Shown: positions 47,755 through 56,847 of the stretch, one piece after another | Numbering within the stretch: the stretch's first letter is position 1 | Layout: the number at the start of each line of letters is the position of its first letter | The notes under the pieces: model-generated | Seen by the model: only the letters and a program-made list of their open reading frames with translations | Database searches by the model: none | Told to the model about the DNA's origin: nothing | Source of the DNA: Chlamydia trachomatis | GTDB lineage: Bacteria; Chlamydiota; Chlamydiia; Chlamydiales; 2-12-FULL-49-11 | Direction: 5' to 3' | NCBI GenBank assembly: GCA_945872565.1 | Contig: CAMBZN010000009.1 | Coordinates: 1 to 64,000 of the forward strand | Length of the DNA: 64,000 nt | Position numbers and translations under genes: made by a program

Positions 47755-48231
47755 TTACCATTTGTAATGAGCAAAAGCTTTGTTAGCCTCTGCCATTCTG
47801 TGTACTTCGTCACGTTTTTTAACGCTAGAGCCTTGGCTGTTGTAGCAATCCTGAAGCTCTTGAGCAAGACCATCAATCATCGATCTGCCAGCTTTTGCTT
47901 TTGCATAACCAATGACCCATTTCATTGCCAAAGACAATTTTCTTCCTGGGTTGATTTCAATAGGAACTTGGTAAGTTGCTCCACCAATTCTTCTTGATTT
48001 AACTTCAACGTGAGGGGTTGCGTTTTCTATTGCTTTTAAGAAAGCATCTAATTCATTACCTTGCGCATTCACTCTGTTGCTAAATTTATCAATAGCTCCG
48101 TATACGATCTTCATTGCTAAAGATTTTTTCCCGTCGATCATTACTTTACGGATAAATTTTGTTACTTCCGTATTGCCATACTTGTGATCGGGTTCTACGG
48201 GTCTTTTTTCAGCTTTTCTTCTTCTTGACAT
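47755..48231 (-). CDS. rpsG: 30S ribosomal protein S7
   Basis: MSRRRKAEKRPVEPDHKYGNTEVTKFIRKVMIDGKKSLAMKIVYGA. Confidence 0.98.
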   Translation of the reverse strand: MSRRRKAEKRPVEPDHKYGNTEVTKFIRKVMIDGKKSLAMKIVYGAIDKFSNRVNAQGNELDAFLKAIENATPHVEVKSRRIGGATYQVPIEINPGRKLSLAMKWVIGYAKAKAGRSMIDGLAQELQDCYNSQGSSVKKRDEVHRMAEANKAFAHYKW

Positions 48232-48264
48232 AGTTATTCCTTACGCCTACCAAATGGGTAGAAC

Positions 48265-48636
48265 TTATTTTCCTTTTTTAGCTCCGTATTTTGAACGACC
48301 TTGCTTTCTGTCTTTTACAGCAGCGCAATCAAGTGTTCCTCTAATAATGTGGTATCTAACCCCAGGAAGGTCAGCCACTTTGCCGCCCCTTATAAGAACC
48401 ATTGAGTGCTCTTGCAGGTTATGTCCCTCGCCGGGAATGTAAGCAGATACTTCAATTCCGTTTGAAAGTTTCACTCTTGCTACTTTTCTTAGCGCTGAGT
48501 TAGGCTTTTTCGGAGTCATTGTTTTTACCTGAACGCACACGCCCCTTCTTTGAGGACATCTTTTCAATGCTTGAGATTTAGATTTTACCTTAGACTTTGT
48601 TCTAGGGTTTCGGATCAGTTGATTTAACGTAGGCAT
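48265..48636 (-). CDS. rpsL: 30S ribosomal protein S12
   Basis: [50 protein letters not shown]. Confidence 0.98.
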   Translation of the reverse strand: MPTLNQLIRNPRTKSKVKSKSQALKRCPQRRGVCVQVKTMTPKKPNSALRKVARVKLSNGIEVSAYIPGEGHNLQEHSMVLIRGGKVADLPGVRYHIIRGTLDCAAVKDRKQGRSKYGAKKGK

Positions 48637-48817
48637 AAAGGCCTATCTCCTTATTTATATTCAAAAATTTACAAAGCAATATACCAAATGGCTGCTATTA
48701 TTGCAAATTAAATAGTAAAAAAAAGGAGTTTTTCTTACATCGCCCAGAGAAATGAGTAGAATCTTGTCGTCATTAAAAAATATATTTGATAGTGTCCGGC
48801 TTTATAGGGGGAAAGGA

Positions 48818-50692
48818 ATGAGGAAGTTTTTTTATGTTTTGGTCGCTGGGTCATCACTTTTTGCTAAACATCATGATTTTAATGATGTAAAAACGATCAA
48901 TGCTAAATTGTTTTCTTATCATGTGATATTTGATGGGTATAATGAGATGCTGGCAGAGCGGTCGGTAAATAAAATTTTACTCTCTTTTGATCCAGTAGAT
49001 CTTTATTTTTTGGAGTCAGAGAAAAGCACTTTTCAGAGTTCATCAAAAGTCATGGTTGAAGAGTATAATAATGGGACTTTTACAACCTATTTAAAGATGC
49101 AGGAAACTTTTGGAGCATCTGTAAAAAGGTGTAGACGAATTAGATCAGAGGTTCGGTCAGATTTCATTTATGATAAAATTGATTTCAATGGGCAATTGAT
49201 GAGAACCTCAAACGGAGCCCCCCAATCAGAGTTAGAGCAAAAGAAGAACATAAAAGCGTACATGGCAAGTCACTTGCGCGCCTATGCTGCAAGTCGTGGA
49301 TTGCAAACATTGGATCAAAAGGACAAAATACGTGTTTTGGATTATTATGAAAGGAGGATGCAAGCTCATGAGGAGCGATTTCTTTCTAAGGAAACTTACC
49401 CATTGGTTGTTTCTAAAATGATAGCATCAAGCTTGGATGCGCATTCAATGGTTTATGGCGAAGAAGAAATTTCAAATATTAACTCCCATTTAAAAAGTAA
49501 ATTCGAAGGGATTGGTGTGTACATTGGGGATGGAATAGATGGACCTGTGATCACAGGTTGTGTAAAGGGTGGACCTGCTGAAAGATCTACTGTGATTCAA
49601 CCAGGGGATAGAATTACTTATGTCAATGGGGTAAATGCAAGGGAGGTCTCTTTTGCTAAGGTGATGAACTTGCTGTCGGTAAAAGATGGGGCCCAGATTG
49701 TTTTGCATGTAGAGTCTGTAGACGGAAAGCAAAAAATGGTCAAGCTTACAGGTGAAAAGATCACGATGAAAAAGGATAAGATTGTCATTGAAACAGAAAG
49801 TTTTCTTGATGGGCACATTGCAAAACTTTCGGTTGATACGTTTTACAATGATTTTGAAGGCAATGATATGTCAGGGGATTTGAAGAATGTGATCTTGGAG
49901 CTAAAAAGACAAAAGCCTCTGTATGGGGTGATTATTGATATGAGGAAAAACTTAGGGGGCTTTTTTAAAGAGGCTGTCAAATCAATTGCCCTATTTTCTC
50001 CTCAAAAAACGGTTGTTGTTGCAAAATTTCGTGATGATCAGGTGAGGTATTCAACAGAATTCAATCTTCAAGTAGCCTACTGTGGTCCTATTGTCATTTT
50101 GACTTCCAAATATTCGGCCTCTGCAGCTGAAATTCTAGCCCAATCTCTTCAGGATGTAGGAATTGCAATCATTGCCGGGGATGAGTCCTCTTTTGGTAAA
50201 GGGAGCATCCAGTTTCAAACTATTACCGATCCAAATAGTGAGCATAAATATAAAGTGACTGTGGGTAAATACTACACGATCTCTGGAGCTTCAACTCAAT
50301 TAAAGGGGGTTTGTGCCGATATTTTAGTCCCTTCTATCTATTCAAAAAGAAAAATTGGAGAAAAATACTTAACCTATGCCCTCCCCTCTGGGGATTTGAA
50401 TAAGGGATTAAGTCATCATCCAGAAGTACGGGACATTTTTGAATATCAGTCTAGCCGTAAAAAAACTGCCTACGAGATTATGAAGCCGCACTTGAAAAAA
50501 AATAGTGAGCTTAGAGTCAAAAATAATAAGAATTACCAAGCTTTTTTAAAGAGCTTGGATGAGAAAAATCTTAATGAAAGTTTGAGCGATCAGGAAAAAA
50601 GGAAGGGTAAATATGGGACAAATGATCTTCAGATGACTGAGGCAACCTGTATCATCAAAGACATGCATTCCATTCTCAAAAGCTATGAGTGA
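48818..50692 (+). CDS. tsp: Tail-specific protease (S41 family with PDZ domain)
   Basis: PDZ: GIGVYIGDGIDGPVITGCVKGGPAERSTVIQPGDRITYVNGVN. S41: GVIIDMRKNLGGFFKEAV, VILTSKYSASAAEILAQSLQDVGIAIIAGDESSFGKGSIQ. Start at MRKFFYVLVAGSS. Confidence 0.92.
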   Translation: MRKFFYVLVAGSSLFAKHHDFNDVKTINAKLFSYHVIFDGYNEMLAERSVNKILLSFDPVDLYFLESEKSTFQSSSKVMVEEYNNGTFTTYLKMQETFGASVKRCRRIRSEVRSDFIYDKIDFNGQLMRTSNGAPQSELEQKKNIKAYMASHLRAYAASRGLQTLDQKDKIRVLDYYERRMQAHEERFLSKETYPLVVSKMIASSLDAHSMVYGEEEISNINSHLKSKFEGIGVYIGDGIDGPVITGCVKGGPAERSTVIQPGDRITYVNGVNAREVSFAKVMNLLSVKDGAQIVLHVESVDGKQKMVKLTGEKITMKKDKIVIETESFLDGHIAKLSVDTFYNDFEGNDMSGDLKNVILELKRQKPLYGVIIDMRKNLGGFFKEAVKSIALFSPQKTVVVAKFRDDQVRYSTEFNLQVAYCGPIVILTSKYSASAAEILAQSLQDVGIAIIAGDESSFGKGSIQFQTITDPNSEHKYKVTVGKYYTISGASTQLKGVCADILVPSIYSKRKIGEKYLTYALPSGDLNKGLSHHPEVRDIFEYQSSRKKTAYEIMKPHLKKNSELRVKNNKNYQAFLKSLDEKNLNESLSDQEKRKGKYGTNDLQMTEATCIIKDMHSILKSYE

Positions 50693-50798
50693 ATCAAGAG
50701 ATAGAAAATTTGTTGGCATAAATTACAACTGTTTGCTATAGTTTACAGTATCTTCTTTTTTTAGAAGAATGGAGAGGTCTAATTTTGACTTCTTCATC

Positions 50799-50871
<73 letters not shown>

Positions 50872-50974
50872 ATTTTTCAAATCGGAAATTTAAAATAAAA
50901 AAATACATAATTCCGATTCAAAAAGATATTGTTTGTATCCTTAATTTTACCAAGCTATATTTATTTTACTTTTT

Positions 50975-51925
50975 ATGATCAAGATAATCGTTTTTTTGTT
51001 TTATTTTTTTATTTTAGGATCTGAGCCCATTTCAAAAGAGCTGTTAGATCAATTGTTTCCAGAAGAAATTGTAGAGGGGGGTAAATTTTTTATGACTACC
51101 ACATCTACCCAGCTAGGAAATGCATGTTTTATGGCCGCTGCTGGAGTTGGTTATGCAATAGAAAATGGTTATGCATTTGTTTTAGATCCAGCTGTAAAAA
51201 AAAGATACCCTACGGTATTTCATCGATTTCCTAGCTACGAAATAGTTAATAAACCGAAAAAAGAATTATTTCATCAAGAAAGATTTAATTTTTCATACGA
51301 AGCAATAGATGAATCGACAAATATTTTAGGTTGGTGTAATTCAGATTTTTGGTTTTCTAAGTATAAAAATATAGCTATAGAGCTTTTTGGACCGACAAAG
51401 GAAATGGTAGAAAATTTGCAAGAAAAGTACCGGGAATATTTTCGGGAGGATAAGAACTATGTAGGGGTCCATTTAAGAACTTTTGTAACCCCGTTTGAAG
51501 ACAAAAATTATGTTCCACTAGAATATTTTCAATTATGGGATCTTTCACCTGATTATTATCGCAAAGCGATGAAGCTATTTCCTAAAGATACTGTTTTTGT
51601 CATTTTTTCAGATAATACGCAAGTAGCAAAGAAATTATTGTCAAAATTTAAGCATAAGTTCATTTTTAATGAAAGTTCTGATTTATATGAAGATTTTTAT
51701 CTAATGTCCATGATGAAATCTATGATTATTCCCAACTCCTCATTTTCAGCTTTTGCCTGCTGTTTGAATAAAAGATCTGATCAAGTGGTTGTAAAACCTC
51801 CAAACGGGAGTGGTGTTAGCATCATAAATAACAATTGGAAGGTTGTAAATTATACACAAAATTTTTCAAGAATAAGTAAATGGTATGAAATATGTAGAAA
51901 GGAATTTCAAAAGGCAGATTACTGA
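50975..51925 (+). CDS. GT11-family alpha-1,2-fucosyltransferase-like protein
   Basis: Pattern TQLGNACFMAAAGVGYAIENGYAFVLD (cf. GxLGNQxFQYA), GVHLRTF (cf. HxRR), DTVFVIFSDN, EDFYLMSMMKSMIIPNSSFSAFACCLN (cf. D..LMS.C...I.SNSSFS.W). Confidence 0.7.
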   Translation: MIKIIVFLFYFFILGSEPISKELLDQLFPEEIVEGGKFFMTTTSTQLGNACFMAAAGVGYAIENGYAFVLDPAVKKRYPTVFHRFPSYEIVNKPKKELFHQERFNFSYEAIDESTNILGWCNSDFWFSKYKNIAIELFGPTKEMVENLQEKYREYFREDKNYVGVHLRTFVTPFEDKNYVPLEYFQLWDLSPDYYRKAMKLFPKDTVFVIFSDNTQVAKKLLSKFKHKFIFNESSDLYEDFYLMSMMKSMIIPNSSFSAFACCLNKRSDQVVVKPPNGSGVSIINNNWKVVNYTQNFSRISKWYEICRKEFQKADY

Positions 51926-52035
51926 ATGTGACTCTGTATGGATAGTTTTTTATACTCAATTTCGTTATTAAAATTGCTCATTTGACTTTATGTTGACTTT
52001 ATTATAGACTTTTTATTTATTTAATTACTTTAAGG

Positions 52036-52842
52036 ATGTATAGCATGAAAAATTTTTTATTATTGACTCTTTCTTTAGGTTCATTATTTTGCAATTCTTT
52101 GTCTGTGCAAACTTTTAATGACGGTTTGACAGAAGAGGAAATTGTAGCTAGAGATTTTGATAGAAACTTTGATAAAGAGCATGATGGTATTTCCTTAATA
52201 AATAGAGTCCACGAGCTGCTTAGAAAAGCTAAATTTTTAGAGAATAGATGCGAGTTTGGCGAAATGGATAGTTGTTATCAGGAAGCGGCGGGTCTTTTAG
52301 GAGAACTTTCAAAAGAAGAGACTGCTTACGGGCACCTTAGTGCTGACTTAATCCAAGGTCTTTGCCTGAATAGATGCCGGATAAAGGATCAATCACTTAT
52401 CAAGGGGTGTTTCAAAAAAACTTATGAAATATATCTTACCCATGAATTTAAGGTCAAAGATGAGTTTGACTATTGGATAATCGTGCAAGGGTTACATCAA
52501 GCACAGTTTGCAGCCTATTTAGCTGAGGACTATGAAGCGTTTGCTCAGTTGATATATAAACAGATGGATTTAGCCGACCCATTTATGTTTACCTACTACA
52601 TCTATGAGATGGAAGAGTTTCAGTTGCTGGCACATCAAAAATTTAAAAAGGATCACTGGATTTTTGGAAAAATGCAATCCCAAATGGAACAGAAAATATT
52701 AAAGGATATTGAAATCGATGTTCGATTTGAAAACATAAGGTACTGCGGTCTATTAATTGACTTCTATAAATCTCACTACACCTTATCTGTAAAAGATATT
52801 GTCGATAGACTAGAGAATTCTTTGGCTAAAAAAGAACAGTAG
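52036..52842 (+). CDS. Hypothetical secreted protein
   Basis: 268 aa with N-terminal signal MKNFLLLTLSLGSLFCNSLS. No recognised domain. Confidence 0.55.
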   Translation: MYSMKNFLLLTLSLGSLFCNSLSVQTFNDGLTEEEIVARDFDRNFDKEHDGISLINRVHELLRKAKFLENRCEFGEMDSCYQEAAGLLGELSKEETAYGHLSADLIQGLCLNRCRIKDQSLIKGCFKKTYEIYLTHEFKVKDEFDYWIIVQGLHQAQFAAYLAEDYEAFAQLIYKQMDLADPFMFTYYIYEMEEFQLLAHQKFKKDHWIFGKMQSQMEQKILKDIEIDVRFENIRYCGLLIDFYKSHYTLSVKDIVDRLENSLAKKEQ

Positions 52843-52949
52843 CCGATCGATTTTGCATTCGATATTACCCATAAAGAACTAAAGTAATTAAAAAATATTT
52901 CTTTAATTTTCATAGATAAATAAATATCAATGCAATTATATGTAAAGAT

Positions 52950-53528
52950 GTGGCAAAGATTTATGGTTTAGTTTATTTATTTGGGTGTTTCCCTTTAATT
53001 TTGGGTGAATCTGTGAACCGTTTATATATAAGTGGTTTTGATAGCACCTATTTACCAAAAGATACACCCACCCCTCCAAAGCCATTGATGTGGATAGCTC
53101 AGTTAAAAACAGATCGTGCAGTTAATGCAGGATTCGAGCACCTGATTTTTGATTACAAGAACTATTTCGAGCTATATCTTGGATGTAGTGGGGCATATTT
53201 AGAAACATTTGGTGTAAAATCGGACCAAATGTTTGCAGTGAGCAGCTACGTACTAGCAAGAGTTTACATAGTTAAAAGGAAAGGTGCAGCGCTATTTTTT
53301 CTTTATAGCCCAGCAGGGCCGTCGATGCTGTCAAAAAGCACCTTTTCTACTACCGGATGGTCTAATCACTTTGTCTTCCAAAATCAGTTTGGAATCGGTG
53401 TATCGCACAATCGATTTCCAGGTGTGGAATTTTTTATCAAACAGTACCATTATTCAAATGGGGGGATCTTTCCAATCAACGGAGGAGCAGACATTAGACT
53501 ATCAGTAGGGATGAGTGTGAAAATATAA
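52950..53528 (+). CDS. PagL-like lipid A 3-O-deacylase / acyloxyacyl hydrolase-type outer membrane protein
   Basis: C-terminal FVFQNQFGIGV...VEFFIKQYHYSNGGIFPINGGADIRLSVGMSVKI resembles the PagL pattern FQFEDHLGVG...RFQHYSNAGIKQPNxGxxxxxLRLGYRF, with HxS catalytic pair. Signal peptide and beta-strand C-terminus. Confidence 0.68.
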   Translation: MAKIYGLVYLFGCFPLILGESVNRLYISGFDSTYLPKDTPTPPKPLMWIAQLKTDRAVNAGFEHLIFDYKNYFELYLGCSGAYLETFGVKSDQMFAVSSYVLARVYIVKRKGAALFFLYSPAGPSMLSKSTFSTTGWSNHFVFQNQFGIGVSHNRFPGVEFFIKQYHYSNGGIFPINGGADIRLSVGMSVKI

Positions 53529-53538
53529 TGCTGCTTAT

Positions 53539-54555
53539 TTAATCGTACCGTTTGCCATCGATTTGCGCAAGAGCCTTAATCTTTAAAGAGAGTTCCTCGA
53601 TATTAATGTGCTCTTTTGCAGAAATAGTGACAATTTCTGCATGATCGTCTTTAAAAGCACGCTTAAATGCTTTGATATACTCTTTTGACCCCTCCAGTTC
53701 GCACTTATTAAGAACAATTATAGACGGACGCTCAAGAAGCTTAGGGTTATATTCAAACAGCTCATTTTTTAAAATGGTATAATCTTCGATTGGGTCAGAA
53801 ATCTCTCCAAGGGGGGCAACATCGACAATAAAAACAAGAGCCTTACTTCTTTCAATATGTTTCAAAAAGGCAAGACCAAGACCTCTATCTTTATGAGCAT
53901 CTTTGATAATTCCTGGAATATCTGCAATATAAACACGAGAATAATCATCATATTCTAAAAAAGAAAGATTTGGTTTCAAAGTTGTAAATGGGTAGTTTCC
54001 AATTTTAACATCTGTTGCTGTAAGAGCTTTCATTAAGGTTGATTTACCTGCATTGGGAAGGCCTACAAATCCAACGTCTGCAATCATTTTTAGTTCTAAC
54101 GAAATATTAATTTCAACTCCAAAGTACCCTGGAGTGCATTGCCTTGGAGTTCGATTTGTGGAGCTTTTAAACGTTGTATTACCAAGGCCGCCAGTTCCCC
54201 CCTCTACTAGATCAAGAGTTGTTCCGGGGGTGGTAAGATCAGCTAAAACCTCGTTTGTTTGCGCATTGAGAACAATGGTTCCAGGAGGTACAGGAATAAA
54301 ATGATTTTTACCACTTTTTCCTGTTCTGTTATTAGCCGATCCATCGGAGCCTTTTTCAGCTACAATTAGATTCTTTCCACGAAGATGATCAAGACAGTGA
54401 AGGTTTTCTGAAACAATTATCTTTACAGATCCACCTTTTCCGCCATTGCCTCCGCAAGGACCGCCCTTTGGGATATACTTTGCTCTTTTCCAAGCAATCA
54501 CCCCGTTGCCACCCTTACCTGATAAGCATTTAAGCTTTATGAAATCTGTAAACAT
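53539..54555 (-). CDS. obgE: GTPase ObgE/CgtA
   Basis: Obg fold GGKGGSVKIIVSENLHCLDHLRG. G domain GLPNAGKSTLMKALT, NYPFTTLKPNLSFLEY, ADIPGIIKDAHKDRGLGLAFLKHIER. Confidence 0.97.
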   Translation of the reverse strand: MFTDFIKLKCLSGKGGNGVIAWKRAKYIPKGGPCGGNGGKGGSVKIIVSENLHCLDHLRGKNLIVAEKGSDGSANNRTGKSGKNHFIPVPPGTIVLNAQTNEVLADLTTPGTTLDLVEGGTGGLGNTTFKSSTNRTPRQCTPGYFGVEINISLELKMIADVGFVGLPNAGKSTLMKALTATDVKIGNYPFTTLKPNLSFLEYDDYSRVYIADIPGIIKDAHKDRGLGLAFLKHIERSKALVFIVDVAPLGEISDPIEDYTILKNELFEYNPKLLERPSIIVLNKCELEGSKEYIKAFKRAFKDDHAEIVTISAKEHINIEELSLKIKALAQIDGKRYD

Positions 54556-54585
54556 ACCCGCCTCTACCTTTTCTTCCTTACAAAA

Positions 54586-54618
54586 AATAACATCTTCTCT
54601 TTACGGGAAGATGTTATT
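54586..54618 (-). terminator. Hairpin between rpmA and obgE
   Basis: AATAACATCTTC...GAAGATGTTATT, perfect 12-nt arms, in the rpmA-obgE intergenic region. Confidence 0.6.
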
Positions 54619-54644
54619 AAATAATTAAAATCTGCTAAAAAAAA

Positions 54645-54896
54645 TTACGCTACAGCTTCTACTGAAACGAAAACTTTTCTCCCTTTCTTAAATGTTACTT
54701 TACCATCAATTAAAGCAAAGATTGTAAAATCTCTGCCTAAGCCAACCCCTAGTCCAGGGTGAAATTTTGTTCCATGTTGACGAATGATGATATTTCCAGC
54801 TCTTACTTCCTGACCACCAGATTTTTTTACTCCTAGCCTCTGAGCGTTAGAATCTCTTCCGTTTCTCGATGCTCCTTGTCCTTTCTTTTGTGCCAT
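54645..54896 (-). CDS. rpmA: 50S ribosomal protein L27
   Basis: [48 protein letters not shown]. Confidence 0.98.
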   Translation of the reverse strand: MAQKKGQGASRNGRDSNAQRLGVKKSGGQEVRAGNIIIRQHGTKFHPGLGVGLGRDFTIFALIDGKVTFKKGRKVFVSVEAVA

Positions 54897-55213
54897 TATG
54901 CAGCTCCCTTAATTTCTAATACTCTTACTCGAGATTTCTTTTGTCTATGACCTTTTTTTACGCGATGGTTATGTCTTCTCGTGTATTTATATATAATTAA
55001 TTTTTCATCTTTTATTTCTGAGATCAATTCAGCTTCAACTACAGCATTTTTTACTGTTGGCTCGCCAATTTGAATCGATTTGCCATCGTCTAGAAGAAGA
55101 ACAAAATCAAAAATCACTTTGTCGCCTTCTTTATGATCTAGAAGTTCAACATCTAAAATATCACCAGCTTTTACAGAATACTGCTTGCCGCCAGTTTTAA
55201 TAATTGCTTTCAT
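54896..55213 (-). CDS. rplU: 50S ribosomal protein L21
   Basis: [45 protein letters not shown]. Confidence 0.98.
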   Translation of the reverse strand: MKAIIKTGGKQYSVKAGDILDVELLDHKEGDKVIFDFVLLLDDGKSIQIGEPTVKNAVVEAELISEIKDEKLIIYKYTRRHNHRVKKGHRQKKSRVRVLEIKGAA

Positions 55214-55227
55214 TTGTTTATCCTTGG

Positions 55228-56145
55228 TTATTTTTCAGGAAATGATACCAGAAGCTGTTTTAGTGGTAAAGATAAAAAATAAAAGCATGTGGTAATGAGG
55301 GCAATTGTTGCTCCAATTGGCCAATTAAAGAGGTAGGAGAGGTATGTTCCTATGATAGACATGACGCACGATAGCCCTATTGCAAGGTAAATCATTTTTG
55401 AAAGTGACCTGGTGAAAATATTTGCAATAGCAGCTGGCAAACAGAGCATTGAGATCACTAAAATCGCCCCAATTACCTGAATTAAAATCACAATTGTGAG
55501 GCATATCAAAGATAATAAGAAAAAATATAGTAAAACTACGGGTTGTTTTTGTATGTATGCATTCACCTCGTCAAAACAAATAGCTAAAAACCGTTTGTGT
55601 AAGAAAATACTTGAAATAATAATAATTGTATTCAAAACCAATAATAGGTAGAGCTCTCTGTGGCTTGCCCATAAAAGATTTCCAAATAGAAAGTTCATCA
55701 GTTCTGCATTGGATCCAGGGGTGACAGAAATTAAAATCACACCAACTGCCATCCCAATGGACCAAATAGCTGCAATCACTGAGTCTACTCGCTGCTTATA
55801 TTTTAAATGCATCCAGCCGATGATAAAGCCAAAGAAAAATGCTGAGAAAATCGCTCCAAGGAGGGGAGAGAAGATAGGGTTTAAAGTATAATATTGAAGG
55901 TATAATGCAATTCCTATGCCTCCAAGAACAGCATGGGCGATACTTCCTGAGATAAATACCACACGTTTTGCTACCGTATAACTTCCGATGATACCACTTC
56001 CAAGGGATGCAAGGAGGCCTGCAATTAATGCCATTTGCAAAAATGGATTTGTTGAAAGAGCGTAGAAAAAAGAATCATTCATGGTTGCACCCCTCCTCTT
56101 CGGTGTGAAAGAGCCCAAGCTCCATATGTTTGCAAAGAGCATCAT
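55228..56145 (-). CDS. Zn/Mn-type ABC transporter permease
   Basis: ABC-3 family: GIIGSYTVAKRVVFISGSIAHAVLGGIGIALYL, IQVIGAILVISMLCLPAAIANIFT. The likely start is the internal MNDSFFYAL (about 56082). Confidence 0.92.
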   Translation of the reverse strand: MMLFANIWSLGSFTPKRRGATMNDSFFYALSTNPFLQMALIAGLLASLGSGIIGSYTVAKRVVFISGSIAHAVLGGIGIALYLQYYTLNPIFSPLLGAIFSAFFFGFIIGWMHLKYKQRVDSVIAAIWSIGMAVGVILISVTPGSNAELMNFLFGNLLWASHRELYLLLVLNTIIIISSIFLHKRFLAICFDEVNAYIQKQPVVLLYFFLLSLICLTIVILIQVIGAILVISMLCLPAAIANIFTRSLSKMIYLAIGLSCVMSIIGTYLSYLFNWPIGATIALITTCFYFLSLPLKQLLVSFPEK

Positions 56146-56800
56146 CTTTTAGGGTGCAGACAGTTTTTTCTACTAAATAAACTGTTGTTGCCTTTTTTAA
56201 AAGATGGGTAATCACGTGAGTGATTAAAATGATCGTCTTTTTCCCCTGCAGTTGATCTATTAATGAGATGATGGTTTTTGCAGATTTGTGGTCTAGTCCT
56301 GAAAGGGGTTCATCAAAAATTAAGATGTCGGGGTCAGAAACAAGAGCCCTTGCGATAATTGCTCTTTGGAGTTGACCGCCGGATAACTCTCCGATGGCAC
56401 GGGTTTTTAAATGATCTAGCTCAAATTTTTCGAGCATTTTTTCGGTTTTAAGAGAAGACTCTTTTTTCCAAATTCCATACCAAGGTAATTCTGATAGGAG
56501 CCCTTGTTGAACAAATTCAAACAATGACAATGGAAAAATAGGATCAAATTCTAATCTTTGAGGAATGTATCCAAAACGATTTTTAGCAACACCCGGAGGG
56601 AGGCCATGAATCTTCAAAAAACCTTTTCTAGGTTTTGCAATGCCCATAATGCACTTGATTAAAGTTGTCTTTCCCCCTCCATTAGGACCTAAAAAAACAG
56701 TAAAACTATTCTTACATAACGAAAGTGAAACATTATTTAAAACATCAGCTTGGTCATATCGAAAGTGTAGGTTTTTAATTTCTACTGCAGGAGTGGTCAT
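56075..56800 (-). CDS. Zn/Mn-type ABC transporter ATPase
   Basis: Walker A GPNGGGKTT, LSGGQLQRAIIARAL, ILIFDEPLSGLD. Confidence 0.94.
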   Translation of the reverse strand: MTTPAVEIKNLHFRYDQADVLNNVSLSLCKNSFTVFLGPNGGGKTTLIKCIMGIAKPRKGFLKIHGLPPGVAKNRFGYIPQRLEFDPIFPLSLFEFVQQGLLSELPWYGIWKKESSLKTEKMLEKFELDHLKTRAIGELSGGQLQRAIIARALVSDPDILIFDEPLSGLDHKSAKTIISLIDQLQGKKTIILITHVITHLLKKATTVYLVEKTVCTLKDDALCKHMELGLFHTEEEGCNHE

Positions 56801-56847
56801 AGTTTTTTTCCCCGTGATTCCAAATGAGTATAGGAGAAAAGGGCGCT

